Assembly (NCBI GenBank): GCA_015178975.1
Contig: WHVD01000068.1
Location: 62,001 to 126,000, forward strand
Source: Hysterangium stoloniferum
Taxonomy: Eukaryota; Basidiomycota; Agaricomycetes; Hysterangiales; Hysterangiaceae
Reading direction: 5' to 3'
Length of the DNA stretch: 64,000 nt
In this document: positions 20,319-31,295 of the stretch, one piece after another
How positions within the stretch are numbered: position 1 is the first letter of the stretch
Layout of the letters: every line of letters begins with the position of its first letter
Position numbers and translations under genes: made by a program
Notes under the pieces: generated by a model
Told to the model about the DNA's origin: nothing
Database searches by the model: none
The model's input: the letters and a program-made list of their open reading frames with translations, nothing else

Positions 20319-21468
20319 AAATTTATTTTTTTTGGTATATTTGTATCCCGCTTCAAGTAACAAGGACTAACTGCGGCCAGGGGCATGGTGTCCCCACTAA
20401 ATTATGCAACGGAATTACGAAATGCCGAGTGAGCTACATGGGTATGAGGGATTTTGGTGGGAGGGAAGCAGTCTGGGTTTTCGGTGTGAGGTGGGAAGTG
20501 GGGGTTGTACGCACAAAAAGAAAGAGACACAAGAGGATAATACAAGCATGCGAAGGGGATATAAGTACGCGAAGGAAATACAAATAGCTAGGAGACTTTT
20601 CTGTGTCCAGGAGATAGGAGGCGTACGTCAAGCGGGAGGTCCGTGGCAAGGTAGGGGCCTCTAGGGTGGGTCGTGAGTCTGTGTGGTTTCAAGTGTGCCA
20701 GGTTGGGTCGAAATGGGGTTCTGAGGTCTGTTAGGCTGTTTCGCAAAGGCAGCAGTTTGGCAAATGAACTTAGAAACCGCCCTGAGCCCCGACTTCGTGC
20801 CCAAGAGGAAGGCTAGGTGGAGTCCACGCGAGACTTTGCGCAGGAGGGAGCGGTGTACTTCAAAGAGGGAACAGCTGGTGAGGATGTGTTCGCGCGTCTG
20901 GAGAGGTGCGGAGCCACATGGGCAGGCAGTGGAGAGGTTGGGAAGAAAGCGAGAGTAGTACTCCCAAGGAAGCCATGCCCGGTGATTGCTTGGATGAGGC
21001 GGGTGTGTTGCGCTCGGGAGCCGGGGAAGTCCTTGTGGATGGGAGAGAGTTTGAGCGATGGCGGGCTAGTGAGGACCAGAGCTGAGGCATTCGAGTGTGG
21101 TTTGGCGGCCCAATCCCTGCCCCATTCTCTAACAGTGATAGTCGAGTGCAGTACTGGCCTGGCAGAGGTGGCCTGCTTTACCAGTGTGTCTGCGCGTTCA
21201 TTGCCTTGAAAGCCTGAGTGGCCTGGGACCCACGATATTTCCAAGGAGGTGCACCGGGAAGAGGTAAGCAGGGAATCAATATGTTTGCGGAATAGGGCTG
21301 AACACAGTTGTGCTGGGTGTGGTGATGGATCGAGAATAGACAATATTGCTGCCTGGTTGTCAGCAAAGAATGTTGCACACGTTATGGAGGGGAACTGGTC
21401 GATGATTCCTGGCAGGCGGGCGGCAGCACCAGCGAGAGCAAGCATGAGAGCATCGAAGACGCTTGCCC
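20319..21468 (-). mobile_element. 5'-truncated LINE with RNase H
   Basis: A 13-bp duplication, tcacgtgacggat, lies at 20306-20318 and 21469-21481. The 3' end (low coordinate) has an A-tail on the minus strand and matches the LINE fragment at 374-900. The remaining part encodes the C-terminus of ORF2. It landed at the left edge of repeat R3. Confidence 0.88.
20813..21468 (-). pseudogene. LINE ORF2 C-terminus with RNase H domain
   Basis: The frame reads FFADNQAAILSI, SLEISWVPGHSGFQGNERAD and TLVKQATSARPVLHS. The ADNQAA and VPGHSG.GNE.AD blocks are RNase H motifs of non-LTR elements (Tad/I-like clades). Reverse transcriptase and endonuclease are lost by 5' truncation, so it is a dead fragment. 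The frame runs a few codons into the target duplication. Confidence 0.82.
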
Positions 21469-21481
21469 TCACGTGACGGAT

Positions 21482-22084
21482 CACATCGTCTTTCGTGATG
21501 CCTTTATCTCCGCTGCTTTCTCTCTGCGTTTGGACGGCTGCTCATTGCAACAAGCATGGGTGGAAGTTTGAGGTGTGTCTTGATACATCGATGACCATCT
21601 CTCACACTTAAACATCATCCGTACCCCACGCAGTCCGTACCTTTACGCAACATATCGCTGCCATGGAACCGAATCTTAGCCAGCCGCACTGTTGCTTTAG
21701 CACTTATGGTCAAGAACTACACCGATTCTCTTTCAAGTATCATGACAGTGCCAAGACTACTACCAGCATCATGGAGCGTCTCCTACACACATCTCTATTG
21801 CCTTTCATCCCGCCGCCCACCCTGCCACGCTTTAGTCTCGGCGTAATGCTGCTGCCCGGCTGGCCGCCGTAGAACGTTCTGCAATTGCACAGCCATCAGC
21901 TCCAGTTGCTTTTGCTCACGCACTTGCCGATTTTTCGCGATTTGTAGAAACGTTGCCGGTAAAAGAACAGGGAGGCCGATGCTGGATAATCGCGGTTCTG
22001 AACGGCGTCTGCAAGTCTTCGTGGATGCGATTGACCGTGGCGGAAAGAGAAATGACAAGGGAGGCATGGAGGTAGATTTAAATG
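21482..22084. repeat. Unclassified dispersed repeat R, copy 3
   Basis: Starts with acatcgtctttcgtgatgcc next to the LINE duplication and follows R1/R2 to gaggtagatttaaat, then diverges. Intermediate CpG decay. The minus-strand frame 21795-22067 resembles R2 (LPVLLPATFLQIAKNRQVRE). Confidence 0.72.
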
Positions 22085-23060
22085 GGAGTGATGGTGAGAG
22101 AACTCCTGGTTCGCTGATATCCGTTCGCTGATATCCGTTGGGGGGCTACTGCGATGCGTCCTCTGATATGCCTGTACCCTATTGTCTTGTTGCGTCTGCT
22201 CCCCGTCTCTTTCTCTTTCTCCTTCCCTGGGCTTTGCGTGGGTGTCTTCGGTTTGTCTCTTTCTCCTTCTCTAGGCTTTGAGTGAGTGTCTTCGGGCGAG
22301 TTGCTTGTACGAGAGAGCTTCTCTTTTGTCGTTCACCATTGCCAGTTGTTGCAACTACCATGCGCCTTCTGTATACCTCTATCATACTGCTTTCTCTTTC
22401 TCCTTCTCTCGAATTTTTGCAGATGTCTTCGATCTTCCGGCCGGGGTCCTTGCTTTGGGAACCCTGTTGGACTCTGATCAACCGGCCGCTCCGTTGGCGT
22501 CGAGTCAAGTCCAGGGGCGTTGATGAAAATCTTGAACTGAGCCGAAGATCCAATGACAATCACACTTGCGATGGTCCAGTGAGGTGTAGGCAGGTAGTGT
22601 GAGCAACAGAAGAAATCAAAAGAGGCCAGCATAGGTGCACTCTGAGCTGCTCCTCGGCATCAGCGTGCATCTACACTGTTCTTTATTCACCTTCCTTGTT
22701 ACTTCATCACAACCTTCTTGAGCAGGGTAGGGAGTGAGGCAAGAGTGCCCCATGCCAGTCCAAGGGTTACAGGTATGTGGCATAGGTGAAACATAGAGTA
22801 GAGTGGATCAACATAAGTAAAAAGGGGATGTATCAAAGTATAACCAGATAGTATGAGTATAATTTGACAGGGGCATAAATGGGGTTTGATCGCTGTGAAG
22901 GTATAGATCAGTGTTGGGTGGCTGATGGTTTCCAATACAAAGACTTGATTAATAACTAGAAATGTTGTATCCTTGGGGACTGTTGGTTTGTGACAGGGTT
23001 GTGACATGGTCATAACAACCATGTTGAATACAATCAACAAAATCATGTGGTTTGGCCAGT
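22085..23060. other. Intergenic DNA with short repeats
   Basis: Holds gttcgctgatatcc in duplicate (22110-22138) and two diverged copies of a tctctttctccttc...gtgtcttcgg unit (22205-22295). Overlapping frames on both strands at 22179-22632 cancel each other as evidence. A 130-codon hydrophobic minus-strand frame (22699-23091) has no recognisable family. No gene is supported. Confidence 0.45.
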
Positions 23061-24050
23061 TAATATAGCATATATTAGAGAGTATTTGCAACTAATATAT
23101 ATTAGCATTTTTTGATCTAATATTATGTTAGATAATATTGGCACCTGTGGTACCTAGTATTCAACATTAGTTTCAGCATAATTATGTCTGTCACACAGTC
23201 AAGGCCATTGAGAAAAACACTCTCCAGGTGACAGAAGGCCCTCATTGCCAGTACTATTGCCAATGTTTTTATCCAATGTTGCAGAGCACAGCCTCTCACT
23301 GCATCACCCATTTTGTTCCCCACCATCCAACTCCAACTTGACGATGTAGCCAATATTTCAGCTCTTGCAACCAGTTCTGCACTACCCAAGCAATGACCTC
23401 GGCCAGATCAGGGAGGAGAGAGGATTACTATGGATTATCTGAACAGGCTTGGGTGGTTAGGGTGTCTTTGGGCATTCAGGTGCATATGGATATATTTTGA
23501 TTTGATGACCATTGCTAACATATTATATAGATTCACAGCAGATGAGCTCATACTATTGAGCCAAATCCTCGAGATCCCAGATCCCCTTATCACTCCTAAC
23601 CGCAACAAAGCCACTTCCATCGAGGCATTCACACTTCTTTGTGCATGATTTCATAGCCCAGAGGACCAGTGGGCTCTATCTGCCAAATATAACTTGTTGC
23701 AGGGTGTCATCTCTGATCTCATCAACTCCACAGTGCAATTTCTCAACGACTGGTGGGATCATTTACTAGACTGGGATACAGAAGGAATTGTTAACCTGGA
23801 TCATGTTCAAGAATATGCTGAAGCTATTCATAACTTTGGAGCACCCACATCTACAATATTCAGCTTCATCAATTGCATAATCCCTCCCACCTATTGACCA
23901 GGTGAATTTCAGGAGCTTGGGTACACTGGCTACAGGAAGTGCCATGGCATGAAGTTCCAAGGCATTGTAGCCCCCAACAGGCTAATGGTACATCTCAGCG
24001 GACTATTTCGTGCCCCTCAAAATGATGTGGGAGTCCTAGCTGAGTGTGGG

Positions 24051-24857
24051 TGTTAGGATACACACACAGGGCGGGTCTCGTGAGAAACCTGTGGGATATC
24101 CGGTAGGACTTGGCTTCAGCTTATAGGCTGCGCCCTCGCTAGATTGTGTTGTCCAATTTCGAACAGGTGGACGGGAATCCCGGGGAGTCCGGGCGGGGTT
24201 CGTGGGTTGTCGTAGGTCGTGAGGTCGTGAGTCGTGAGTCGAGATAGTCGGGAGCGATAGATACGTCGGAGCCTGTGGGCTCCGACTAGTGCGAGCGGTG
24301 TGATTAGAGTAGGGAAAATATATTAGATTAAGGGGGGGGAATCTAAGCTAATTTTCTGACTGGATTGTATGTACAACATCTGCCAGTTTAAATAGACCAT
24401 AGAGTGAATGAACATACTAATCCGGTAATAATGAAAACGAAACTAACAAAACACAAACGGGAAATGTAAACACCAATTTTGGTGTTAGGAACGGAACAGA
24501 ACGGAGCGGAGTCCGAATTGTGACAAAGCATAACCCATAACGGGAAATGGAGCGGGAGCAGAGTCCTAATTGTGACAGGTCATTTGACTAAAATGGGAAC
24601 GGGGCTCGAATAGAGCGGTGACAGGATTCTGAGCGGGATCCGGTGACTGATGCGTGGGACGAAGACGGACATAGACAGAGACGGAGTCTGGGGGAAGTCC
24701 AGTTACTGATATGTGTCGTACTGAGGTTGAACGTAACAAGACTTGACGTAACGGAGTCCGGGCGGGAAATCCTATAAACAGACGAGTGGTGCTTGTGGCA
24801 CGTGGGGGTGTACGGGTTAGTGCCCGGAGTTCGGCGGGATTTGTCCGGGTCGTAACA
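24051..24857 (-). repeat. 3' LTR of Gyp-1
   Basis: Plus strand starts tgttaggatacacacacagg and ends gtcgtaaca. The stem-loop is at 24112-24134. Differences from the 5' LTR are mainly transitions (for example gctagattgtg here against gctagatcgtg). Confidence 0.93.
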
Positions 24858-25068
24858 GTATCCTCCCTTTATGCCGAAGTCCCAAAGAGGCTCTAGACCT
24901 AGATAAGGTTCTTGTCGGCTACGCGCATGTGTCAAAAGTCATGTCGGTTACACGTATGTGTAACAAAGAGTCATGTGATCTGGAAGGTAAGGTTCACACG
25001 CGACGAGCCTATATAAAAATTGAAAAAATAGAAATTCCTTCTTCTTTATTACCCCCATCTTCGTCACC

Positions 25069-26055
25069 ATGGGACCAAAACCAACACCATGCAAGCCAAT
25101 GCCGACAGCAGGGCCCTCCACGGGCACTCCGTATCGGGCGCCGTGGAGTGTGGCCCAATTGTTGGCGCGGCGAGAAGAGCAACGCCGACTGCGTGAAGCA
25201 GCAGAGAAAGAGGCGAGGGAGGCCGAGGAGGCCCTGGATAGAGAGTACCAGGAAGCGTTGGCCGCAGAGGAAGAGGCCACAAAGGAGAGGGAACGTGAGG
25301 CGGAGGAGGCTGTGCGAGTGGCTGCAGAGAAGGCCCGGGTGGCTGCAGAGAAGGCCCGGGTGGCCGCGGAGAGGGCCGCCATTGTTGCGGGAAAGGTAAG
25401 TCCCAATATTCGACTTGTCGAACTTTACTGACTTGTAGTTTTCAGCGCAAGGTGACAGAGGTGGAGTCGGAGTCCGAGGGGGAGCCGGAGAGCCCCCAAA
25501 AGGTAGGCCTCATGTCCGTGGGATAACCAATGATAACTGACCATATCAACAGAAGGCAAGGAAGGTGGCGCCAGTCCGACTACCGATGCGGAACGAGCCG
25601 CGCCGTGTTCCAGTTGTAACGACTGGAACACAGAGTGCAATTGAAAGTCCGGTTGGGGTCCGGGGTGTTATCAATGCGCGCACCTCAAGGTGAGGTGCTT
25701 GCTTGTGCACGAGCAGGCCATGGGATCTGGGGCGCGAGACGTAAGCGGGACGGACAGGTTGTCCAGGTTGGACGAAGTCCTTGGACGGATCGCCGAGGGC
25801 ATCGAGGCCCAAAACGAGTTGCTCCGGAAGAGCAACAAGGTCCAAATTGTGGTGGCAAAGGAGCTGTCCAGACTCCATGAGGAGTTTTGGAAGTTCCTGG
25901 CGGAGTATGGTGGCTATGTCTATGAAGAGCCGCAAGTCAGGAGTTCCGAGGATGCCGGATCGGATGAGGACGGGGTTGCCGCGGAGGTCACGGAGCTCCC
26001 AGAGGAGATAGCTGAGGAAGCAGAGAAAAAGAACAGTCCCATAAATGTAGACTGA
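25069..26055 (+). pseudogene. Antisense accessory gene of Gyp-1, cysteine-cluster protein
   Basis: ATG at 25069 opens a charged helical exon (MGPKPTPCKPMPTAGPS, then REEQRRLREAAEKEAREAEE). Two 50-bp GT-AG introns with ctgac branch sites (25396-25445 and 25503-25552) join it to RKVTEVESESEGEPESPQK and KARKVAP. Further on, in another frame, come two C-x2-C-x6-C clusters (CSSCNDWNTEC and CYQCAHLKVRC) separated by a TGA at 25642, then a coiled-coil-like segment (RLSRLDEVLGRIAEGIEAQN) and an acidic tail to TGA at 26053. A frameshift near 25600 and the TGA make this copy defective, but the older Gyp-C copy keeps the same layout, so the gene belongs to the family. Role unknown; a DNA- or RNA-binding regulator is a guess. 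Confidence 0.6.
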
Positions 26056-26261
26056 AAAAGTAGTATAGAATAAAAGTAATTGAATCATAAAAGTAAAGCG
26101 TGAAAGGAAACATAAAAATAAAAGTCAAAGCCAAAGTCCACGGAGAGTCCGCTTAAAGACTTGACAAGACATGTCAGAACCTGTAAAAGCAAAGAGAGAC
26201 ATAGGGCGACAGGGAATAGTGAAAGTGAGTCCAAACGTAACACGGGGTCTGTGGAGTGTGG

Positions 26262-29200
26262 TCAGAGAGACGATAATGGTCCAGGTTTGAGTGGGTAAGC
26301 AGTATGAAAGTCAGTAACGATTTCCGTGGCATTACCGAGTTCCGTGGCCAAAATCCATGAAGTCTCTTCATCGGTGCCCTCGTAACCCGCCCACTTGACC
26401 AAGTAAAGCAGTTTACAAGTGCGTCGACGCTTGTCAATTTTTGAATCTAAAATCTGAGAGATTTCAAACTCGGGTTCTCCGTCAATGACGACAGGAGGAG
26501 GCGGGGATTGCACGCGATCCGGGATAGTGTTAGCAGTACAAGGTTCTAACATAGAAACATGAAATACCGGGTGTACTGCGCGCATGCTATCCGGAAGCCG
26601 TAGAGTACAAGAGACTGAACCTACTTGTGCGATAATTTCAAACAGACCTAAATATTTTTCAGCAAGCTTTTTTGATGGACGGGTAGTCCTGAAGAATTGA
26701 GCTTTGACATAAACATGGTCACCTATCTTGAAGTTGGGTGGCGGGATCCGGTGTCTGTCCACTGAAAGTTGATATTGCTCTTGGGCAGACTTTATTGCAG
26801 TCCGGAGTTCCTCGTGGAGCTCGTGGAGGTCCGTGGTGAACTCTTGAGCGCAAGCAGAGGCAAGATTTCGTTCTGGATGTACTGTAATATTTGGATTATA
26901 TCCTTTATTTGCAAAGAACGGGGAAACGCCAGTAGTGGCCGAAGGTGCATTGTTGTAAGCAAACTCTGCGAGTGGTAACAAGGATTTCCAATTGTCCTGT
27001 TGGTAGTTGCAATATACGCGGAGATATTGTTCCAAAGTCTGATTGACGCGTTCGGTTTGTCCGTCGCCTTCCGGGTGATGTCCGGACGTGAAATGTAAGG
27101 TCATGTCCAAGGATTTTCCGAGGGATCTAAATAAGTGAGACACGAACTCTGATCCTCTATTGGAAGTTACGTGGGACGGAACTCCGTGCTTGGAAAATAC
27201 GTGAATGATAAAAAGTTCTGCTAACTGCACGGACGTAATTTTGTCATATGTAGGGATGAATATACCTTGTTTTGAGAATCTGTCAACAACGACTAGAATG
27301 GCAGAAAAGCCTTCGGAGTCCGGTAGGTGTTCAATAAAATCCATGGAGATAGAATTCCACGGGTGATCCGGTACTGGGAGTTGTTTCAAAAGGCCGTATG
27401 GCTTGTGTCGCTGAGATTTCGAGTGGGGACAAGTAGTGCAAGATTTACAATAGTGCTTAACGAATCCACGGAGTCCAGGCCAAGTATATTCTCTTCTTAT
27501 TAATGATAGAGTTTTGTTGTACCCAAAATGTCCTGTGAGTGGATGATCGTGTTTGTATTGAAGGATCCTAAGGCGGAGGCCTCCGGAGTCCGGTACATAG
27601 ATCCTATCGTCAAGTCTAATGAAACCATGCTGATCAAGAGACCACTGAGGTTGATCGGGGTTCACGGGATTGTCAAGGTGAGCTTTAGTTATCGGGTCTA
27701 GCGGAATTGCCGATAGAATATCTTGATGTAACTTCTCAATCTCCATAATGATAATTCCATGGACAATGGGATTGACGAGGAAAGTTGCGCGGACCGATGC
27801 GGTAAGTTGTTGATTCGTGAAAATAGGTTTCAGGTTGTGCGGATTTACCATGGCATAGTCGTTGCTCCCCTCTTTAGGGTAGACGTCCCATCGTCTAGTT
27901 AAAGCGTCGGGTTTGCCGCCGGGACGGCCGGGTCGAAAACAGATAATCATGTTGAAGGCAGATAGATATTCAGACCAGCGGGCCTGCCGGCGGGTCAAAA
28001 GTTTTGTGGTAGAAAAGTATTCCAGGTTTTTGTGATCTGTTACAACGTCAATAGGAGTTCCTGAGCCTTCTAAATAGTGTCGCCACGCTTTGAAAGCTGA
28101 AAAGATTGCCAGAAGCTCTTTATCATGAACATCGTAGTTGAGCTCTGCTCCGGTAAAAGTCCGGGACAGAAAAGCCACGGGGTGGACTTCTCCGTCGGAG
28201 TCCTGGATAGACAGAATGGCTCCAAGTGCATAGTCGGAGGCGTCCGTTTCAACAATGAGCGGGAAGTCCGGTTTCCAATGTGACAGAATAGGAGCTGCAG
28301 AAAAAGAATTTTTTAAAAGATTGAAAGCTTTTTGACACTTATCATTGAAATTCCACGGAGTACCCTTGCGCGTAAGACAGGTAAGGGGTACCGTGATGTC
28401 GGAATATCCACGGATAAAACATCTGTAAAAATTGGCAAAGCCGAGGAAGGATTGTATATCTTTAACTTTTCGGGGTTCGGGCCAATCTTTGATGACTTGT
28501 ACTTTAGTTTCGTCCATGCGGAGTCCATCGGGTCCCATCATAAAACCTAGGTATTCCACGGAGTCCGTGTCAAAAGTACATTTTTTACCATTTGCAAATA
28601 AACCATGTTTCCTAAGTCTCCGGAGAACTTCACGGACTTGTTTGTCGTGTTCTGCGGGATTCTCGGAGTAGATAAGAATGTCGTCCAAGTAAACAATGAT
28701 GCATACATCGAGCATGTCGGAGAAAATGTCATTGATAAAACGCTGAAAAACAGAAGGAGCATTAGTGAGTCCAAAGGGGATCACCAACTACTCAAAGGCC
28801 CCATAACGGGTTCTAAAAGTGGTTTTCCATTCGTCGCCCGCAGTGATCCAGACCAAATGATAGGCATGTTTGAGATCTATTTTGGTATAAATTCGGGCAT
28901 TCCGCGGAGCATCGAGCAGATCAGATATAAGTGGGAGTGGATATTTGTCCTTTTTGGTGACAGCATTGAGGCCTCTGAAATCAACACATAGTCTAAGGGA
29001 TCCATCCTTTTTTCTGACAAACAGAACAGGTGCTCCAAAAGGAGACTTTGAGGGTTGAATAAAGCCTATGGACAAATGTTCATCCAGGAAATCACGGATT
29101 GCAGATAGTTCCGTGGACGAAAGCAGGTAAATATGTCCTAGGGGTGGCTGGGCGCCATCTTCAAGATCGATTTTTAAGTCGTATTCTCTGTGAGGCGGAA

Positions 29201-29870
29201 GCCGGTCAGCTTTTCGCTTGCTAAAAACATCTGCGAAGTCATGATATTTCTCCGGGACGCCTTCTAGGTCAGCGGCTTGCTCAGATTCGGATACTGGGGT
29301 TGAAAAACATCCAGTTGCTTCATCAATTTTTAAGTTGATAGTGAACGCCTGGGACCCATCCATTTTTGAAGCCCTGATAAAGGCTGCAGCATTAATCAGA
29401 GAAATGGACAGAGATGCCGTGGGTTCCGGGGAAGCTGTAGGTGCCGTAGGGATCACAGGAGTCCTCGAGACTGCAGGTGCTGGGAAGGCCATGGGTGCCG
29501 TGGAGGCCGAGACAGGCGCAGTTTCCTCGGCTGCCGCGGGGGTCTGGAATGTTATACTGTTAGCTATCCAGTCAATCAACGGATTGTAGCGGGTAAGCCA
29601 GTTATGTCCTAGAACCACCGAGCAACTTGAGTCTAACTGGGTCACATAGAAAGTGACCAATTGAGATGTTCCACACGGGAACGTGATGGGTAAATCACAA
29701 GCTTGGGTAACAACTGAATTACTTGTGCCATTGAAGAGGCGGAGGCCGACGGGATTTATCGAGTAAGTTGACAAAGAATTTTTTTGCATAAATTTAGTAT
29801 CTAAAAAACAGTGAGTCGAGCCGGAATCTATTAAAGCTGAAAAAATGAATTTCGGGAGCATATTAGACAT
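26262..29870 (-). pseudogene. Gyp-1 pol: PR-RT-RNase H-INT-chromodomain
   Basis: One frame of about 1200 codons broken by a single TAG at 28788-28790, where related elements have Trp before LVMPFGLTNAP. The N-terminal part has aspartic protease (ALIDSGSTHCFLD) and the RT fingers (YPLPLISDLLD, IDLKHAYHLV). The C-terminal part has IIVYLDDILIYS (YLDD), RNase H (VETDASDYALGAIL, TDHKNLEYF), the integrase zinc finger (H-H-C-C: GHFGYNKT..., CKSCTTCPHSK) and core (SMDFIEHLP, then VTSNRGSEF, then GQTERVNQTLEQYL). The second core Asp is Asn (SNRGSEF, about 27150). A chromodomain (LVKWAGYEGTDEETSW) ends the protein, which defines chromoviruses and targets integration to modified chromatin. No start Met at 29870 is certain; pol may be expressed by frameshift from gag. 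Confidence 0.93.
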
Positions 29871-29986
29871 AAGTTTAATGAAAAATGAATCAGAATGTGA
29901 GAGAGTGGATGCGTTGAGGCGAGTGAACTCTTGAATGCATGGAGAGGCAACGCAACCCCCAACCCGTGCGGAGTCTGTGGGGTTGC

Positions 29987-31259
29987 TTACTCTTTTTTCG
30001 AGTCGGAAGCCGGTTTGTCCTTCGACGGGGTATCCGTGGAGGCCTTGGCTGTTCGTCCCTTAGAAGAGTTTGCTTTTGCCAGCAGACATTCCGGGACTCA
30101 ATGACCGGGTTTCCCGCACAATAGACAGAGGTTGTTGTCCATACGACATTGTCTTTCCTGTGGGGTCAATTTGCCATCGGGTCCGAGTTTGCCTGAGAGA
30201 TCGGGTTTTCCGGCTTGCTTGCCGGACTGTTGACTTTTGTTGTCCTTATTGTCCTTGTTGTTGTTGTTGTTTGAAGACTTTTTATCGTTCTTCTTGTCGG
30301 ATTGCGAGGAGTTCTGGTTGCTGGTTGACGAATTGTTGTTGTTATTTTTGTCCTTGGACTTGTTTACTTTGTCCGCGGACGTCTCGTGGGCAACTTCCGC
30401 GCGACGTTCCCAATAACGTGTGTCCGCGTTTTGAGCCTTGAGGCGCATACGGGACAGGGTTTTTGGCTTGCCATCTTCTCCCTTTGAGACTTTGTCTTTA
30501 AGGTGGGATGGCAGACCGGCGTAGAATTGGTGGCGGAGAGCAGAATCGCCCCACTGACAATGAGCTGCAAGATTGTTGAATTGGACGATATAGTCCGTGA
30601 TGCGCTGTGTCCTTCATGCGAAGATTTGTGAGACTGTTCTCGGCTTCTCCTGTCGGGTCATACGGGCCAAAGTTGGTTTCAAGCTCCTCAACAAAAGCAT
30701 CCCAATTTTCAAGCCAAAGTGGCTCATCCTCGGAAATCCCGCTAAAGGCCGGTTCGAACCATTTCAATGCGGATCCCGACAAGTATGAAAGTGTGTAGTT
30801 GACTTTTCGGGAGTCCGTGGAGAATGCAGCGGCACGATCATGGAAATTGAAGCGACATTGCATGAGGAAAGTGGAAAGTTTGTTTGGGTTGGAACCCGTG
30901 AAGGGTTCCAGAGCATTGACTTTTGACCGTGGAGGTTCTTGTTCCTTTTTCTTTCGTTCTTCAAGCAGGTGCGTCATAAGTTTATCTATAGTGCCTGCTA
31001 AAAACTCAGAAGTAGGATCCCCCAAGTGCGGTCGCTGATTAGGCGGAGGATTTTCGACACCTTTTCCTTTGTCGGGTGCCACGGAATCGTCCTCGTGCTC
31101 GGATTCGTCCTGGTTTTCCGGGACTTCTTCGATACGGGTTTCTTCCATGGGTTCCGGTTGGTCCAAGGATGTCTGGCTGGTATACAGAGATAACGGGGAA
31201 TGAAGAGTTGACGGTCCAGGTAATGATGCCTGAGCGTGTGTATTTCTTTTTGGTGGCAT
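29987..31259 (-). pseudogene. Gyp-1 gag, frameshifted
   Basis: ATG at 31257-31259 (MPPKRNTHAQASLPGPST). Capsid-like centre: LEPFTGSNPNKLSTFLMQCRF to DWDAFVEEL-type sequence. At about 30608 two bases are missing compared with Gyp-C (gtgtc against ggtgtc-ttt context), which shifts the frame after MKDTA. The other frame continues with an N/K/S-rich stretch (30098-30448) and a zinc knuckle CLLCGKPGH, a TGA, VPEC, in which the TGA fits CGA to TGA. TAA at 29987 ends gag about 120 bp before the open pol frame. Confidence 0.88.
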
Positions 31260-31281
31260 AATGAAAACAATCTGCGAGTAT

Positions 31282-31293
31282 CAGTCAGAAAAT
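31282..31293 (-). promoter_or_regulatory. Putative self-priming site of Gyp-1
   Basis: Plus strand cagtcagaaaat, two bases inside the 5' LTR edge. Its inverse, attttctgactg, lies at 31600-31611 in the LTR, about 33 nt downstream of the TATA-like run in the sense direction, so at the expected RNA 5' end. The geometry matches Tf1-type self-priming instead of tRNA priming. Confidence 0.72.
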
Positions 31294-31295
31294 AC

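Noticed and set aside
20434..20664. Frames at the LINE 3' end
   Set aside because: Lie in the LINE 3' untranslated region shared with 374-900.
22179..22632. Several overlapping frames on both strands
   Set aside because: Mutually exclusive, low complexity, no recognised motif, next to short CT-rich duplications.
22699..23091. 130-codon hydrophobic minus-strand frame as a membrane protein
   Set aside because: Could be chance in AT-rich DNA; no motif, no conserved neighbour.
24588..24935. 115-codon minus-strand frame, also seen at 31837-32217 and 49555-49830
   Set aside because: Lies in the Gyp-1 LTR; conserved only because LTR copies are similar.
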